A stretch of DNA of 39,754 bases, from positions 1 through 39,754 of the forward strand of contig CAZZIZ010000008.1 in the NCBI GenBank assembly GCA_964654535.1. The letters run 5' to 3'. This document shows, one piece after another, positions 1 through 6,476 of the stretch. The DNA is from CAZZIZ01 sp964654535. GTDB taxonomy: Bacteria > Bacteroidota > Bacteroidia > Chitinophagales > UBA2359. The notes beneath the pieces are model-generated. The model ran no database searches. It was given only the letters and a program-made list of their open reading frames with translations, and had not been told where the DNA came from. Position 1 is the stretch's first letter. Each line of letters starts with the position of its first letter. Both the position numbers and the translations under genes were made by a program.

Positions 1-1
1 C

Positions 2-352
2 AAAATGGGCCCAAAATATTTGATCATCAAAAAAGGAGAGCACGGCGCCTTGCTATTTGCAGAAGACAAAATCTTCTTTGCCCCGGCGCTTCCACTAGAA
101 GTTGTTTTCGATCCAACTGGAGCGGGAGACACCTTTGCAGGTGGCGTTATGGGTTTAATTGCGAAAACAGGAGACACATCATATGAAAATATGAAGCGAG
201 GCATTATTTACGGATCTGCAATGGCTTCTATGTGCGTAGAAAAGTTTGGCCCGAATCGCTTGCTAGAAATTTCGGGTGATGACCTAGAAGCACGTGTTCA
301 GAAGTTTGTAGACCTAGTCGACTTCGATGCCGCTAGCCTTAAAACCACTTAG
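2..352 (+). CDS. PfkB-family carbohydrate kinase, C-terminal part (5' truncated by window edge)
   Basis: This is the end of a ribokinase/PfkB-type sugar or nucleoside kinase, which transfers the ATP gamma-phosphate to a small hydroxylated substrate in the cytoplasm. The diagnostic PfkB signature DPTGAGDTFAGG is present. Its Asp is the catalytic base and its GAGD loop forms the anion hole. About 116 residues are visible against roughly 300 in the family, and the reading frame is open to the left edge, so the ATG at 5 is probably an internal Met. The part that sets substrate specificity is missing, so the substrate cannot be named. It converges on the next gene, with only 5 nt between the two stop codons. 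Confidence 0.9.
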   Translation, partial: KMGPKYLIIKKGEHGALLFAEDKIFFAPALPLEVVFDPTGAGDTFAGGVMGLIAKTGDTSYENMKRGIIYGSAMASMCVEKFGPNRLLEISGDDLEARVQKFVDLVDFDAASLKTT

Positions 353-357
353 AGCTT

Positions 358-1257
358 CTAACCCTTTAGCTTTCCGATTACTTTAAATCGCTCGAACACT
401 TCCTTGGTGTGGGGCGCATCATTGTCCAGCTCGTCTGTAAGGTCTTGACCAGCCCAGTGCTCATAGTGCTTACCGTCTCGCCATAAACGACTTTCAGTTA
501 CGTCATAGATCAAACCTTGGTAAGCTACCCAGATAACTTCCTTTTCTGAGCCATTGCGAAGCGCTAGTTGCGATTTACTATATGTGGGAAGAGGTTCTTC
601 GTTAAAAAACTTTTCGACTAAGGCGCTAATTTCCTCAGAGCGGTTAACCAGCATCAAATGGTCACCCCGTCTTATTGTTTCGCATTCTCCAATGTTGTCG
701 ATTGGAATAACAATGTCCCTGTCTCCGTGAATGTGCAATACATTACTTGGTTCGACGTCGTTTTGCCAGTTCACCATAAAGTGTACCGATTTGCGTAAAA
801 ACGCATCGTCATTTTCCAAGACCATTTCCTTAAACTGACGCTGAAAACGCTCATCCATCTTTTTTACAATAGTTGAATGGTGAGCAACCCACCAGCGAAT
901 CAATCCCGCAGTAGGTAATCTTTCTATTGGGAAACCTGTCCAGCGTGTTATGCGTGAGGGTAGCTCTGACCTCGTCTTAGCACTTGAAATCAAAACAAGT
1001 TTGTCAACTGGAACTTGCTTGGCAATTTCGATACCGACCATGCCACCAAAGGAGCAGCCTATTATCGAACTGTTGGGTTTAAACTGGTAGTGATCAATTA
1101 AGCGCTTGGCATAGTCAGCCATCGTATCATCTTTTCCGGCCACGATATAGTTCATTTCGTGCAGCGTAACTCCAGGGAGATCAAGTCGAAAGAAAGTCCG
1201 ACAGTCCGTGCCCCAACCGGGTAGCAGGTAAACGTCTTTAGAAAACTGTTTGGGCAT
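358..1257 (-). CDS. alpha/beta-hydrolase fused to a cytochrome b5-like domain
   Basis: The protein has 299 residues in two parts. Residues 1-220 form a small alpha/beta hydrolase of the BioH/lipase-like type: oxyanion-loop motif LLPGWG (11-16), nucleophile elbow GCSFGG with Ser69, probable acid Asp181 in HGDRDIVIP, and His200 in RRGDHLML. Residues about 240-299 match the short bacterial cytochrome b5-like heme/steroid-binding domain (VAYQGLIYDVTES, then GKHYEHWAGQDLT, then APHTKEVFERF). Histidines at 264, 267 and 283 are candidate heme ligands. Both domains are usually separate proteins. The gene starts 6 nt after the stop of the upstream gene, so they are probably co-transcribed. The substrate is unknown. 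BioH activity is possible, but no biotin genes are nearby. Confidence 0.8.
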   Translation of the reverse strand: MPKQFSKDVYLLPGWGTDCRTFFRLDLPGVTLHEMNYIVAGKDDTMADYAKRLIDHYQFKPNSSIIGCSFGGMVGIEIAKQVPVDKLVLISSAKTRSELPSRITRWTGFPIERLPTAGLIRWWVAHHSTIVKKMDERFQRQFKEMVLENDDAFLRKSVHFMVNWQNDVEPSNVLHIHGDRDIVIPIDNIGECETIRRGDHLMLVNRSEEISALVEKFFNEEPLPTYSKSQLALRNGSEKEVIWVAYQGLIYDVTESRLWRDGKHYEHWAGQDLTDELDNDAPHTKEVFERFKVIGKLKG

Positions 1258-1263
1258 TGGGAC

Positions 1264-1791
1264 CTAAGAACCCTTAAAGTGGTCTTCACTATTTGCGAAC
1301 AACACATTAAACGAGGTTAGGCTACCGTAGATGCGCGAAATGTATTGCTGCAAATTAACCTTCTCCTCGTCCGTCATCACCTTGTGCGCATTGATGCGCT
1401 GCTCCATAACACGTAGACGATCTCGGGTCATTACAATTTTATGAAAGAAAGCCTCTATCGGCATGTCCTTCGATTTCAAACCTTCTTTGCCAGGAATCAG
1501 GGACATCGTGCCACCAGCCCACTTGCTACCTAAATCAACAATGTTGGTTACGTCGCCCCATTTTTCTAACAGTCTTGAAAAAACCTTTTCTACTTCTTGC
1601 AAGGTCAGCTTACCATCGTCAGGCTCTTTGCCATCCTTAACCTCCATACGATCATCGGTATGAGAAATTTCTACATCGCCGCGGTTCTTGAACCAAATAT
1701 TATAGGTGCCGAGATTTACTTCTACAATCACCCCTTTGCCGTAAGTGTCGTGGTAGACTTGTGAGCCAACGCCCAATGCTTCAGTAGACAT
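1264..1791 (-). CDS. conserved protein with N-terminal UvrD/PcrA-like Tudor motif
   Basis: The start is placed at the ATG at 1791 (protein begins MSTEALGVGS). The open frame extends 21 codons further upstream, but that part looks non-coding. The 175-residue protein begins with a sequence of the form GxxVYHDTYGKGVI, then a short beta-rich stretch. This resembles the Tudor-like domain at the C-terminus of UvrD/PcrA helicases and other RNA-polymerase-binding modules. The rest is charged and mostly helical with no motif I recognise. There is no signal peptide or membrane segment, so it should be cytoplasmic. It lies downstream of recG on the same strand and 6 nt upstream of the hydrolase gene. 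A nucleic-acid or RNA polymerase link is inferred only from the Tudor-like motif. Confidence 0.7.
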   Translation of the reverse strand: MSTEALGVGSQVYHDTYGKGVIVEVNLGTYNIWFKNRGDVEISHTDDRMEVKDGKEPDDGKLTLQEVEKVFSRLLEKWGDVTNIVDLGSKWAGGTMSLIPGKEGLKSKDMPIEAFFHKIVMTRDRLRVMEQRINAHKVMTDEEKVNLQQYISRIYGSLTSFNVLFANSEDHFKGS

Positions 1792-1904
1792 AGTAAAATT
1801 TTTGCGGCAATAATAGCCCCTTAAGGACTTATTTGAAAGCGACTTAGTTAACAATAGTGTGACTTACACGCTCCTATACGCTGCGTACGAACGTGCCTGT
1901 TTCA

Positions 1905-3899
1905 CTAAGAAATTTTGCTCCACTCAATTCCTAGACCGGTATGTCTGTTTTCCAAATAAGTGCGCAACGGAAGGTGTTCAGCTTCCGCCAGACTTGGATC
2001 TTTTTTCATAATGCGCGTGGCAATTTCTCTCGCCTCTTCCAACAACTGACGATCCAACAAAATGTCCGCGATTCTAAAATCGTTTCTACCACTTTGACGA
2101 GTACCGTATAAATCGCCAGCACCGCGGAGTTCCATGTCAACTTCGGCAATCTTAAAGCCATCATTTGTGTCTACCATGGTTTTCAAACGAAGCTTGCTGT
2201 CGCTGCTGAGTTTGTAACCCGTCATTAAAATGCAAAAGGATTGATCGGCGCCACGACCTACACGACCACGCAATTGATGCAATTGCGAAAGTCCAAANNN
2301 NNNNNNNNNNNNNNNNNNNNNNNNNNNNNNNNNNNNNNNNNNNNNNNNNNNNNNNNNNNNNNNNNNNNNNNNNNNNNNNNNNNNNNNNNNNNNNNNNTCC
2401 ATTGTGGCGGACTCATCTATGAGCGGGTATACCACATAGACCTGACGACCCAGTGCAATCTGCTTTTGCATAAAACCAAAAATCTCCAAACGCGAACTGT
2501 CATAATGATGAACTGTCTTCACTGGCTTTCTACCTGGTGGTAGCTCGTCTATGACCGAAATGTCTAGGTCTCCAAAAACCGTCATGGCCAAGGTGCGCGG
2601 AATGGGTGTGGCCGTCATAACCAAAACGTGCGGAGGTAATTCGCTTTTCTCCCAGAGCTTGGCGCGCTGCGCCACGCCGAAACGATGTTGTTCATCTATA
2701 ATAACCATACCCAAGTTCTTAAAAACGACATGGTCTTCTATCAATGCATGGGTACCAATAAGAATGTCCAAATCACCATTGCGTAAGAAACGCAAAAGCT
2801 CTTCTCGCTTTTTTCCTTTTACCGAACCAGTAAGCAGCGCTACTTTTAAACCCATACCCTCCACCATTTCACTGATGCCTCGATAATGTTGTTGCGCTAA
2901 TATTTCTGTGGGCGCCATTAGAGCCGTTTGGAATCCATTGTCAATAGCAATGAGCATAGACATTAGACCCACCACAGTTTTACCACTACCCACGTCTCCT
3001 TGCAAAAGCCGATTCATTTGAATGCCGCGCATGGTATCCTTGCGAATTTCTTTAAGTACTCGCTTTTGCGCACCAGTCAATTCAAACTTTAATTGTTCGT
3101 TGTAAAACTTGTTGAAGTGATTGCCAACGGAATCGAAAACATAGCCCACAAACTTTTCTCGGTTAACCTTGAGCTTCGATATTTTAATTTGCGAAATAAA
3201 CAACTCCTCAAATTTCAGTCTTTGGCTTGCAAGGCTCATAGACTCAAGGTTTGCGGGCATATGAATATTCTTAACCGCTTCCGCTCGACTAATCAAACTT
3301 CTTTCCTGAAGAATGCTGTCGGGAATAAACTCTGGAAAGTCGTCAACGGAAACGGCGCCCAGTACTTGTTTAATTAGCTTGGAGATGCCGCTGCTATCTA
3401 ATCCGCGCTTCTTTAGCTTTTCCGTGCCAGAATAAACTGGCATGATGCGATTGTCCAGACTCAATTTTTGCTGACCAACCAATTCTATTTCTGGGTGGTT
3501 AATTGAGAAGTTGTTTCTAAAAAAGGTTGGTCTTCCAAACACTAGATATTCGCTTCCCTTTTTCAAAGTCTTTGCCCAATAAGTAACGGCTGCAAACCAA
3601 ACCAGCTCTATGGTTCCGGTTTGGTCTTTTAATTTGGCTACCAATCTTTTTTTGCGCAAAGAACCGACTACGGCAAGCGAAGTAAGAACACCCTTCAGTT
3701 GTATGAAGGGGCGGTCGTTATCTATGTCAGCCACGGTATGCACCTTAGTACGATCGACATATCGAAAAGGGTAGTGTCTCAACAAATCTTCCCAAGTGCG
3801 CAGGCCCAACTCGGATTGTAGCAGCGATGCTTTTTGCGCACCAATACCAGTTAGCTTGGAAACGCTGTTTTTTAATCGAGATGTTTTTACGCTGTCCAT
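1905..3899 (-). CDS. recG: ATP-dependent DNA helicase RecG (interrupted by assembly gap)
   Basis: RecG is a branched-DNA translocase that remodels stalled forks and Holliday junctions. The wedge/OB region lies at about residues 60-160 (RFRYVDRT-like start, then LVAKLKDQTGTIELVWF). Helicase motif I is GDVGSGKT (301-308), motif II DEQH (402-405), motif III TATPIPRT (429-436), and motif VI QLRGRVGRG after the gap. The TRG-type region DLYGTRQSG follows. The 100 Ns encode 33-34 unknown residues between LIDESATM and FGLSQLHQL. RecG proteins have about 75 residues here (motifs IV and V), so the true gene should be about 125 nt longer, giving a normal length near 705 residues. It is not evidently a pseudogene. 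A TAnnTTTG octamer lies just upstream of the ATG. Confidence 0.95.
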   Translation of the reverse strand: MDSVKTSRLKNSVSKLTGIGAQKASLLQSELGLRTWEDLLRHYPFRYVDRTKVHTVADIDNDRPFIQLKGVLTSLAVVGSLRKKRLVAKLKDQTGTIELVWFAAVTYWAKTLKKGSEYLVFGRPTFFRNNFSINHPEIELVGQQKLSLDNRIMPVYSGTEKLKKRGLDSSGISKLIKQVLGAVSVDDFPEFIPDSILQERSLISRAEAVKNIHMPANLESMSLASQRLKFEELFISQIKISKLKVNREKFVGYVFDSVGNHFNKFYNEQLKFELTGAQKRVLKEIRKDTMRGIQMNRLLQGDVGSGKTVVGLMSMLIAIDNGFQTALMAPTEILAQQHYRGISEMVEGMGLKVALLTGSVKGKKREELLRFLRNGDLDILIGTHALIEDHVVFKNLGMVIIDEQHRFGVAQRAKLWEKSELPPHVLVMTATPIPRTLAMTVFGDLDISVIDELPPGRKPVKTVHHYDSSRLEIFGFMQKQIALGRQVYVVYPLIDESATMXXXXXXXXXXXXXXXXXXXXXXXXXXXXXXXXXXFGLSQLHQLRGRVGRGADQSFCILMTGYKLSSDSKLRLKTMVDTNDGFKIAEVDMELRGAGDLYGTRQSGRNDFRIADILLDRQLLEEAREIATRIMKKDPSLAEAEHLPLRTYLENRHTGLGIEWSKIS
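2298..2397. other. assembly gap of 100 N inside recG
   Basis: Exactly 100 Ns, the usual placeholder for a gap of unknown size. The flanking sequences differ, unlike at the second gap. RecG homology predicts about 225 missing bases, so coordinates across the gap are not physical distances. Confidence 0.98.
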
Positions 3900-3921
3900 T
3901 GACGATTTGAAAATACGTCAA

Positions 3922-3929
3922 CAAAATTA
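3922..3929 (-). promoter_or_regulatory. candidate -7 element for recG
   Basis: The minus strand reads TAATTTTG, matching the Bacteroidota sigma consensus TAnnTTTG. It ends 22 nt before the recG ATG. I see no TTG at the usual -33 distance, so the call rests on the octamer and its position. Confidence 0.45.
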
Positions 3930-3965
3930 GAGCTATGACTTGAAGTGAATTTTTGTCTGGGTGAT

Positions 3966-4119
3966 TCGCGTGAGGGATAGAGGGGTTTGTCTGAGCTCCT
4001 GTTGTTTTGTAGCCATAACACTTAGCTCCTTAGAGCTAGATGTGTTCTGCGCGAACAAAACAGAACAGAGCGAGCCCCGAAAGCCCGACCCTTTGCGCAG
4101 CAAGAAGGGGCACGCCCAA
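3966..4119 (-). repeat. structured interspersed repeat, subfamily A, copy 1
   Basis: On the minus strand this about 154-bp element runs from GGGCGTGCCC to CTATCCCTCACGC. It is very similar to the copy at 16431 and clearly related to the copy at 25626. It contains GGTCGGGCTTTCGG and an apical hairpin at 4023-4038 (stem TAGCTC/GAGCTA, loop TAAG as read on the minus strand). That hairpin is continued by AACAC/GTGTT (4017-4021 with 4042-4046) across a 3-nt/1-nt internal loop. A TGTTTTG/CAAAACA helix lies further out. In transcript sense it follows the stop of the small lipoprotein gene by about 9 nt. A 65-codon frame crosses it but looks non-coding. Confidence 0.85.
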
Positions 4120-4125
4120 ATTATT

Positions 4126-4338
4126 TTAAACTCTTATTACCGCGACGCTTTGATCTAAGTCCAATTGCTGGATCGGCACATTTATCATGCTGCGTCTCTT
4201 CTTGGGCTTTTTACGTTTGTTTTTAAAGTCCGGGCACTCGCCACATTTACGCGCCTTCATTTTTTCACAACCGCCGAGTAAAAACACCATCATTAAAAAT
4301 GGTATTAGGCTGAAGATTAGTTTTCGTTTATTCTGCAT
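4126..4338 (-). CDS. small lipoprotein with CxxCP(D/E)F motif, second of a pair
   Basis: The start is set at the ATG at 4338, giving 70 residues. The longer frame would add 31 unlikely residues before the signal peptide. It has a lipoprotein signal (basic MQNKRK, hydrophobic stretch, lipobox LLGGC with Cys24), so it should be lipid-anchored in the envelope. After the anchor comes KCGECPDF, then a very basic stretch (KNKRKKPKKRR) and a short tail. The upstream gene overlaps it by 11 nt and encodes a relative with TCDRCPEF. The paired cysteines could bind metal or form a disulfide. The function is unknown. Confidence 0.65.
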   Translation of the reverse strand: MQNKRKLIFSLIPFLMMVFLLGGCEKMKARKCGECPDFKNKRKKPKKRRSMINVPIQQLDLDQSVAVIRV

Positions 4339-4504
4339 CTTCCTCTTTTGTAGAAACAATATCATCGTTGGTGGTCTGCACTTCATCGGCTTGTGTAAAC
4401 TCTGGGCAACGATCGCAAGTTCCCTTACCAAAGCCTGAGCAGCTCGTGCTGAGCAACAAGGCGCCGAACAGGATCAGCATAATCGATTCTTTGCAGTATT
4501 TCAT
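4328..4504 (-). CDS. very small lipoprotein with CxxCPEF motif, first of a pair
   Basis: This is a 58-residue protein, found by translating the minus strand from the ATG at 4502-4504 to TAA at 4328-4330. It begins MKYCKESIML, has a hydrophobic core and the lipobox LSTSC (Cys22), and then TCDRCPEF. An acidic tail ends EEDAE. The shared CxxCP(D/E)F motif just after the lipid anchor makes it a probable paralogue of the downstream gene, whose ATG overlaps its end by 11 nt. A good TTG-N22-TACCTTTG promoter lies 40 nt upstream of the start. The function is unknown. Confidence 0.65.
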   Translation of the reverse strand: MKYCKESIMLILFGALLLSTSCSGFGKGTCDRCPEFTQADEVQTTNDDIVSTKEEDAE

Positions 4505-4544
4505 TTAGAGTAAATTTAAGCTCGTGCGATAGTATAAACGATGT

Positions 4545-4577
4545 CAAAGGTATTTGATTGTCTGAAATATGGCACAA
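4545..4577 (-). promoter_or_regulatory. candidate promoter of the small-lipoprotein pair
   Basis: On the minus strand TTG (4575-4577) is followed after 22 nt by TACCTTTG (4545-4552). This matches the Bacteroidota TTG-N17-23-TAnnTTTG pattern. The 58-residue lipoprotein gene starts 40 nt downstream. Confidence 0.6.
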
Positions 4578-4594
4578 TTGTTCCAAACATTTGT

Positions 4595-5707
4595 ATGGCT
4601 TTAGCTAAGGAAACAGTGATTAAGGTTTTGGTGGCCCCGCTTGACTGGGGCTTGGGCCACGCTACACGCTGTATTCCTATCATTCGAGAACTTTTGAAGC
4701 TGGGTTGTGAGGTGCATTTGGCAGGTAGTGGCAGGTCGCTCATATTGCTGAAGGCTGAGTTTTCTGACCTCCAATGGCACCCGCTTTCCGATTACGAAGT
4801 GCGCTACGATCGCAAGAGTATGGGGTTGGCTATGTTGGAGCAAGCCTCCAAAATTTTAAACGCGATTAAAGCTGAGGGTCGCGAAACAGCTGCTCTGCAG
4901 GAATCTGAAAAGTTCGACCTAATTATTTCCGATAATCGATATGGGGTGCATCATGCAGGAACGTACTGCGTGTTTGTTGGGCATCAATTAAACATAAAGG
5001 TGAATGGCATTTGGTCGCTGGCAAAGCCGTTTATTGACAGCCAAAACAAAAGCCGCATAGTGCACTTTGATGAACTCTGGATTCCTGATTGGGAATCGCC
5101 GAACAATATCAGTGGCAGTTTGTCCAACACGAAAAATTTAGGTTCTGTTAAAAAGAAATACCTTGGTGCGCTTTCGCGCTTCGCCCCCAAGCGTAAAAAG
5201 AAGGCACATTACAAAACCCTGAGCGTTTTGTCTGGGCCGGAACCTCAGCGTACGTTGTTTGAAAATGCGCTTCTAAAACAGTTATCAGAAATTGATGGTG
5301 AGCATTTATTGGTACGCGGCGTATCTGAAAGTGCAGGAAATAGAACCTTGGGTAATGTAAAAATTCTTGATCACCTAAAAGCCGATGAGCTTCAGCAAGC
5401 ATTTGAAAACTGTGAAATTGCAATTAGTAGAAGCGGTTATTCATCTCTAATGGATTACTTTGCGCTCAGTCAGAAAGCTATACTGGTAGCCACTCCCGGA
5501 CAAACGGAGCAAATGTATCTGGCAGAGCAAATGGCGAAACGAAATGGTTTTGTAAGTCAAGAACAAGGCGCCTTAAATATTACAGAGGGAATGGCAGCTT
5601 TAGAAAAAGTTGTTTTTCCCGAAGGGTTAAACAACTCAGATTTGTTGAATACTGCCCTGCGTGAAACTGTCGAAACACTTCAAGTGAAAAAACTAATCAA
5701 ACCTTAA
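4595..5707 (+). CDS. MurG-like (GT-B) glycosyltransferase family protein
   Basis: The ATG at 4595 is preferred. It puts 10 residues before the first beta strand (VLVAPLDWGLGHATR), whereas the frame from 4541 adds 18 residues with no domain. At about 370 residues it fits the GT-B fold of MurG/UGT-type enzymes. The N-terminal glycine-rich loop is GLGHATR. The C-terminal half has EIAISRSGYSSLMDY and then ATPGQTEQMYLAEQM, the usual sugar-nucleotide-binding pattern with a Gln/Glu contact. No signal peptide is present, so it is likely cytoplasmic or peripheral at the inner membrane. The acceptor and sugar are unknown. Its end overlaps the convergent gene by 11 nt. Confidence 0.75.
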   Translation: MALAKETVIKVLVAPLDWGLGHATRCIPIIRELLKLGCEVHLAGSGRSLILLKAEFSDLQWHPLSDYEVRYDRKSMGLAMLEQASKILNAIKAEGRETAALQESEKFDLIISDNRYGVHHAGTYCVFVGHQLNIKVNGIWSLAKPFIDSQNKSRIVHFDELWIPDWESPNNISGSLSNTKNLGSVKKKYLGALSRFAPKRKKKAHYKTLSVLSGPEPQRTLFENALLKQLSEIDGEHLLVRGVSESAGNRTLGNVKILDHLKADELQQAFENCEIAISRSGYSSLMDYFALSQKAILVATPGQTEQMYLAEQMAKRNGFVSQEQGALNITEGMAALEKVVFPEGLNNSDLLNTALRETVETLQVKKLIKP

Positions 5708-6104
5708 CGCGCATAAAATCCCTACCGTCTATGTTCAGGCGATTTGACTTTTTATCGATACTTATGCTCATCATTTTCCGAGGAGACTCTACGTCGCCTT
5801 GTAAATTGAACAATTCTATTCGCAGTAGGTTTTCTATTTCTTTAGTGATCTTATAGTTGCCCGATAAGTTAAAAGCTGGGTTGCCTTTCATTATAAACTT
5901 ATCGCGATCAAATTGATATCGAAATGTCCAAGCCTCTCCCTCTGGACTTTTGCCGCTGCGCTCCCAGCTACCGCGTATATAATCGGCATTGACAATCTTG
6001 TTTTTTTTGTCAATGCGCACCAAGTAGTAGGCCAAAATAACGAGCAGAAAAATCAGCACGAGAGAGCCCAAAAAGGTGAACAGCATGTCGTAATACAGGA
6101 GCAT
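5697..6104 (-). CDS. membrane-anchored small protein of unknown function
   Basis: The start is placed at the ATG at 6104 (MLLYYDMLFTFLG), giving 135 residues. The 19 upstream codons lack membrane-protein character. A single transmembrane helix spans roughly residues 7-28. A soluble domain with alternating beta-like segments follows, including YIRGSWERSGKSPEGEAWTF and later FNLSGNYKITKEIENLLRI. This resembles small lipocalin-like domains of Bacteroidota that measure growth of a 'GxW...FxxDG' type, but I cannot assign a family. The topology is probably N-in with the domain in the periplasm. It converges with the glycosyltransferase gene and overlaps its end. Confidence 0.6.
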   Translation of the reverse strand: MLLYYDMLFTFLGSLVLIFLLVILAYYLVRIDKKNKIVNADYIRGSWERSGKSPEGEAWTFRYQFDRDKFIMKGNPAFNLSGNYKITKEIENLLRIELFNLQGDVESPRKMMSISIDKKSNRLNIDGRDFMRVKV

Positions 6105-6197
6105 AGTCTGCGAATTGCGTGAATGAACTAAATATACAATCCTCGACAGCAGAAAGTTCAAAACAAGTTAACAGCGGTATTGGTAAGTCATTCTTTT

Positions 6198-6387
6198 GGG
6201 CGTGCCCTTCGTATCTCCCATCGAAGCTGGGAAACTCAGGTCGGGCTTATCCGGCACTTCGCGTTCGCTTCGGTCTCTTGCTTGTTTCGGTAAAGCAAAT
6301 ACATCTACCGCTAAGGCGGTAAGTATTAGCTACCTTCACAAAAGAGACTCCTCCCTTTGGTCGACTGCCTCCTATCCCTCACGCAAA
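6198..6387 (+). repeat. structured interspersed repeat, subfamily B, copy 2
   Basis: The element runs from GGGCGTGCCC (6198-6207) to CTATCCCTCACGCAA. It shares GGTCGGGCT with subfamily A, but its middle differs and matches the copy at 24928. The apical hairpin has stem TACCGC/GCGGTA and loop TAAG (6306-6321). It is continued by AATAC/GTATT (6298-6302 with 6323-6327) across the same 3-nt/1-nt internal loop seen in subfamily A. An outer GTCTC/GAGAC helix and a TCCCA/TGGGA side hairpin are also present. It fills most of the 372-nt divergent spacer upstream of glyS. Confidence 0.8.
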
Positions 6388-6416
6388 AGAAAGCGCAAGG
6401 CATCAAATTCATTTTG

Positions 6417-6434
6417 TACAGTGTGTACACTGTA
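6417..6434. promoter_or_regulatory. perfect 8-bp inverted repeat, candidate operator upstream of glyS
   Basis: TACAGTGT, a 2-nt GT spacer, then ACACTGTA: a perfect dyad of 18 bp. It sits 11 nt upstream of the TATCTTTG element of glyS, over the place where a -33 element would be, and no TTG is present at that distance. The form suits a dimeric transcription factor. The regulator is unknown. Confidence 0.5.
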
Positions 6435-6445
6435 TTGAATTAAAT

Positions 6446-6453
6446 TATCTTTG
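6446..6453 (+). promoter_or_regulatory. candidate -7 element of glyS
   Basis: TATCTTTG matches TAnnTTTG exactly and lies 23 nt before the glyS ATG. The same octamer precedes dut and the oligopeptidase gene in this window. Confidence 0.6.
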
Positions 6454-6476
6454 GACGAATTTTTTAAAAGAGGATA

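Noticed and set aside
2241..2886. Open frames on the plus strand inside recG, one crossing the N run
   Set aside because: They are antisense shadows of recG. The Ns keep the frame open artificially.
3961..4158. Open frame of 65 codons with a translation similar to that of another frame at 16392-16574
   Set aside because: The similarity comes from the repeat copies at 3966 and 16431. The same frame in the copy at 25626 is stopped by TGA, and the stems show paired changes that ignore codons, so it is not a protein family.
6119..6438. Open frames of 67 and 80 codons over the repeat at 6198
   Set aside because: They lie within or across a structured repeat, have no family match and no start signal.
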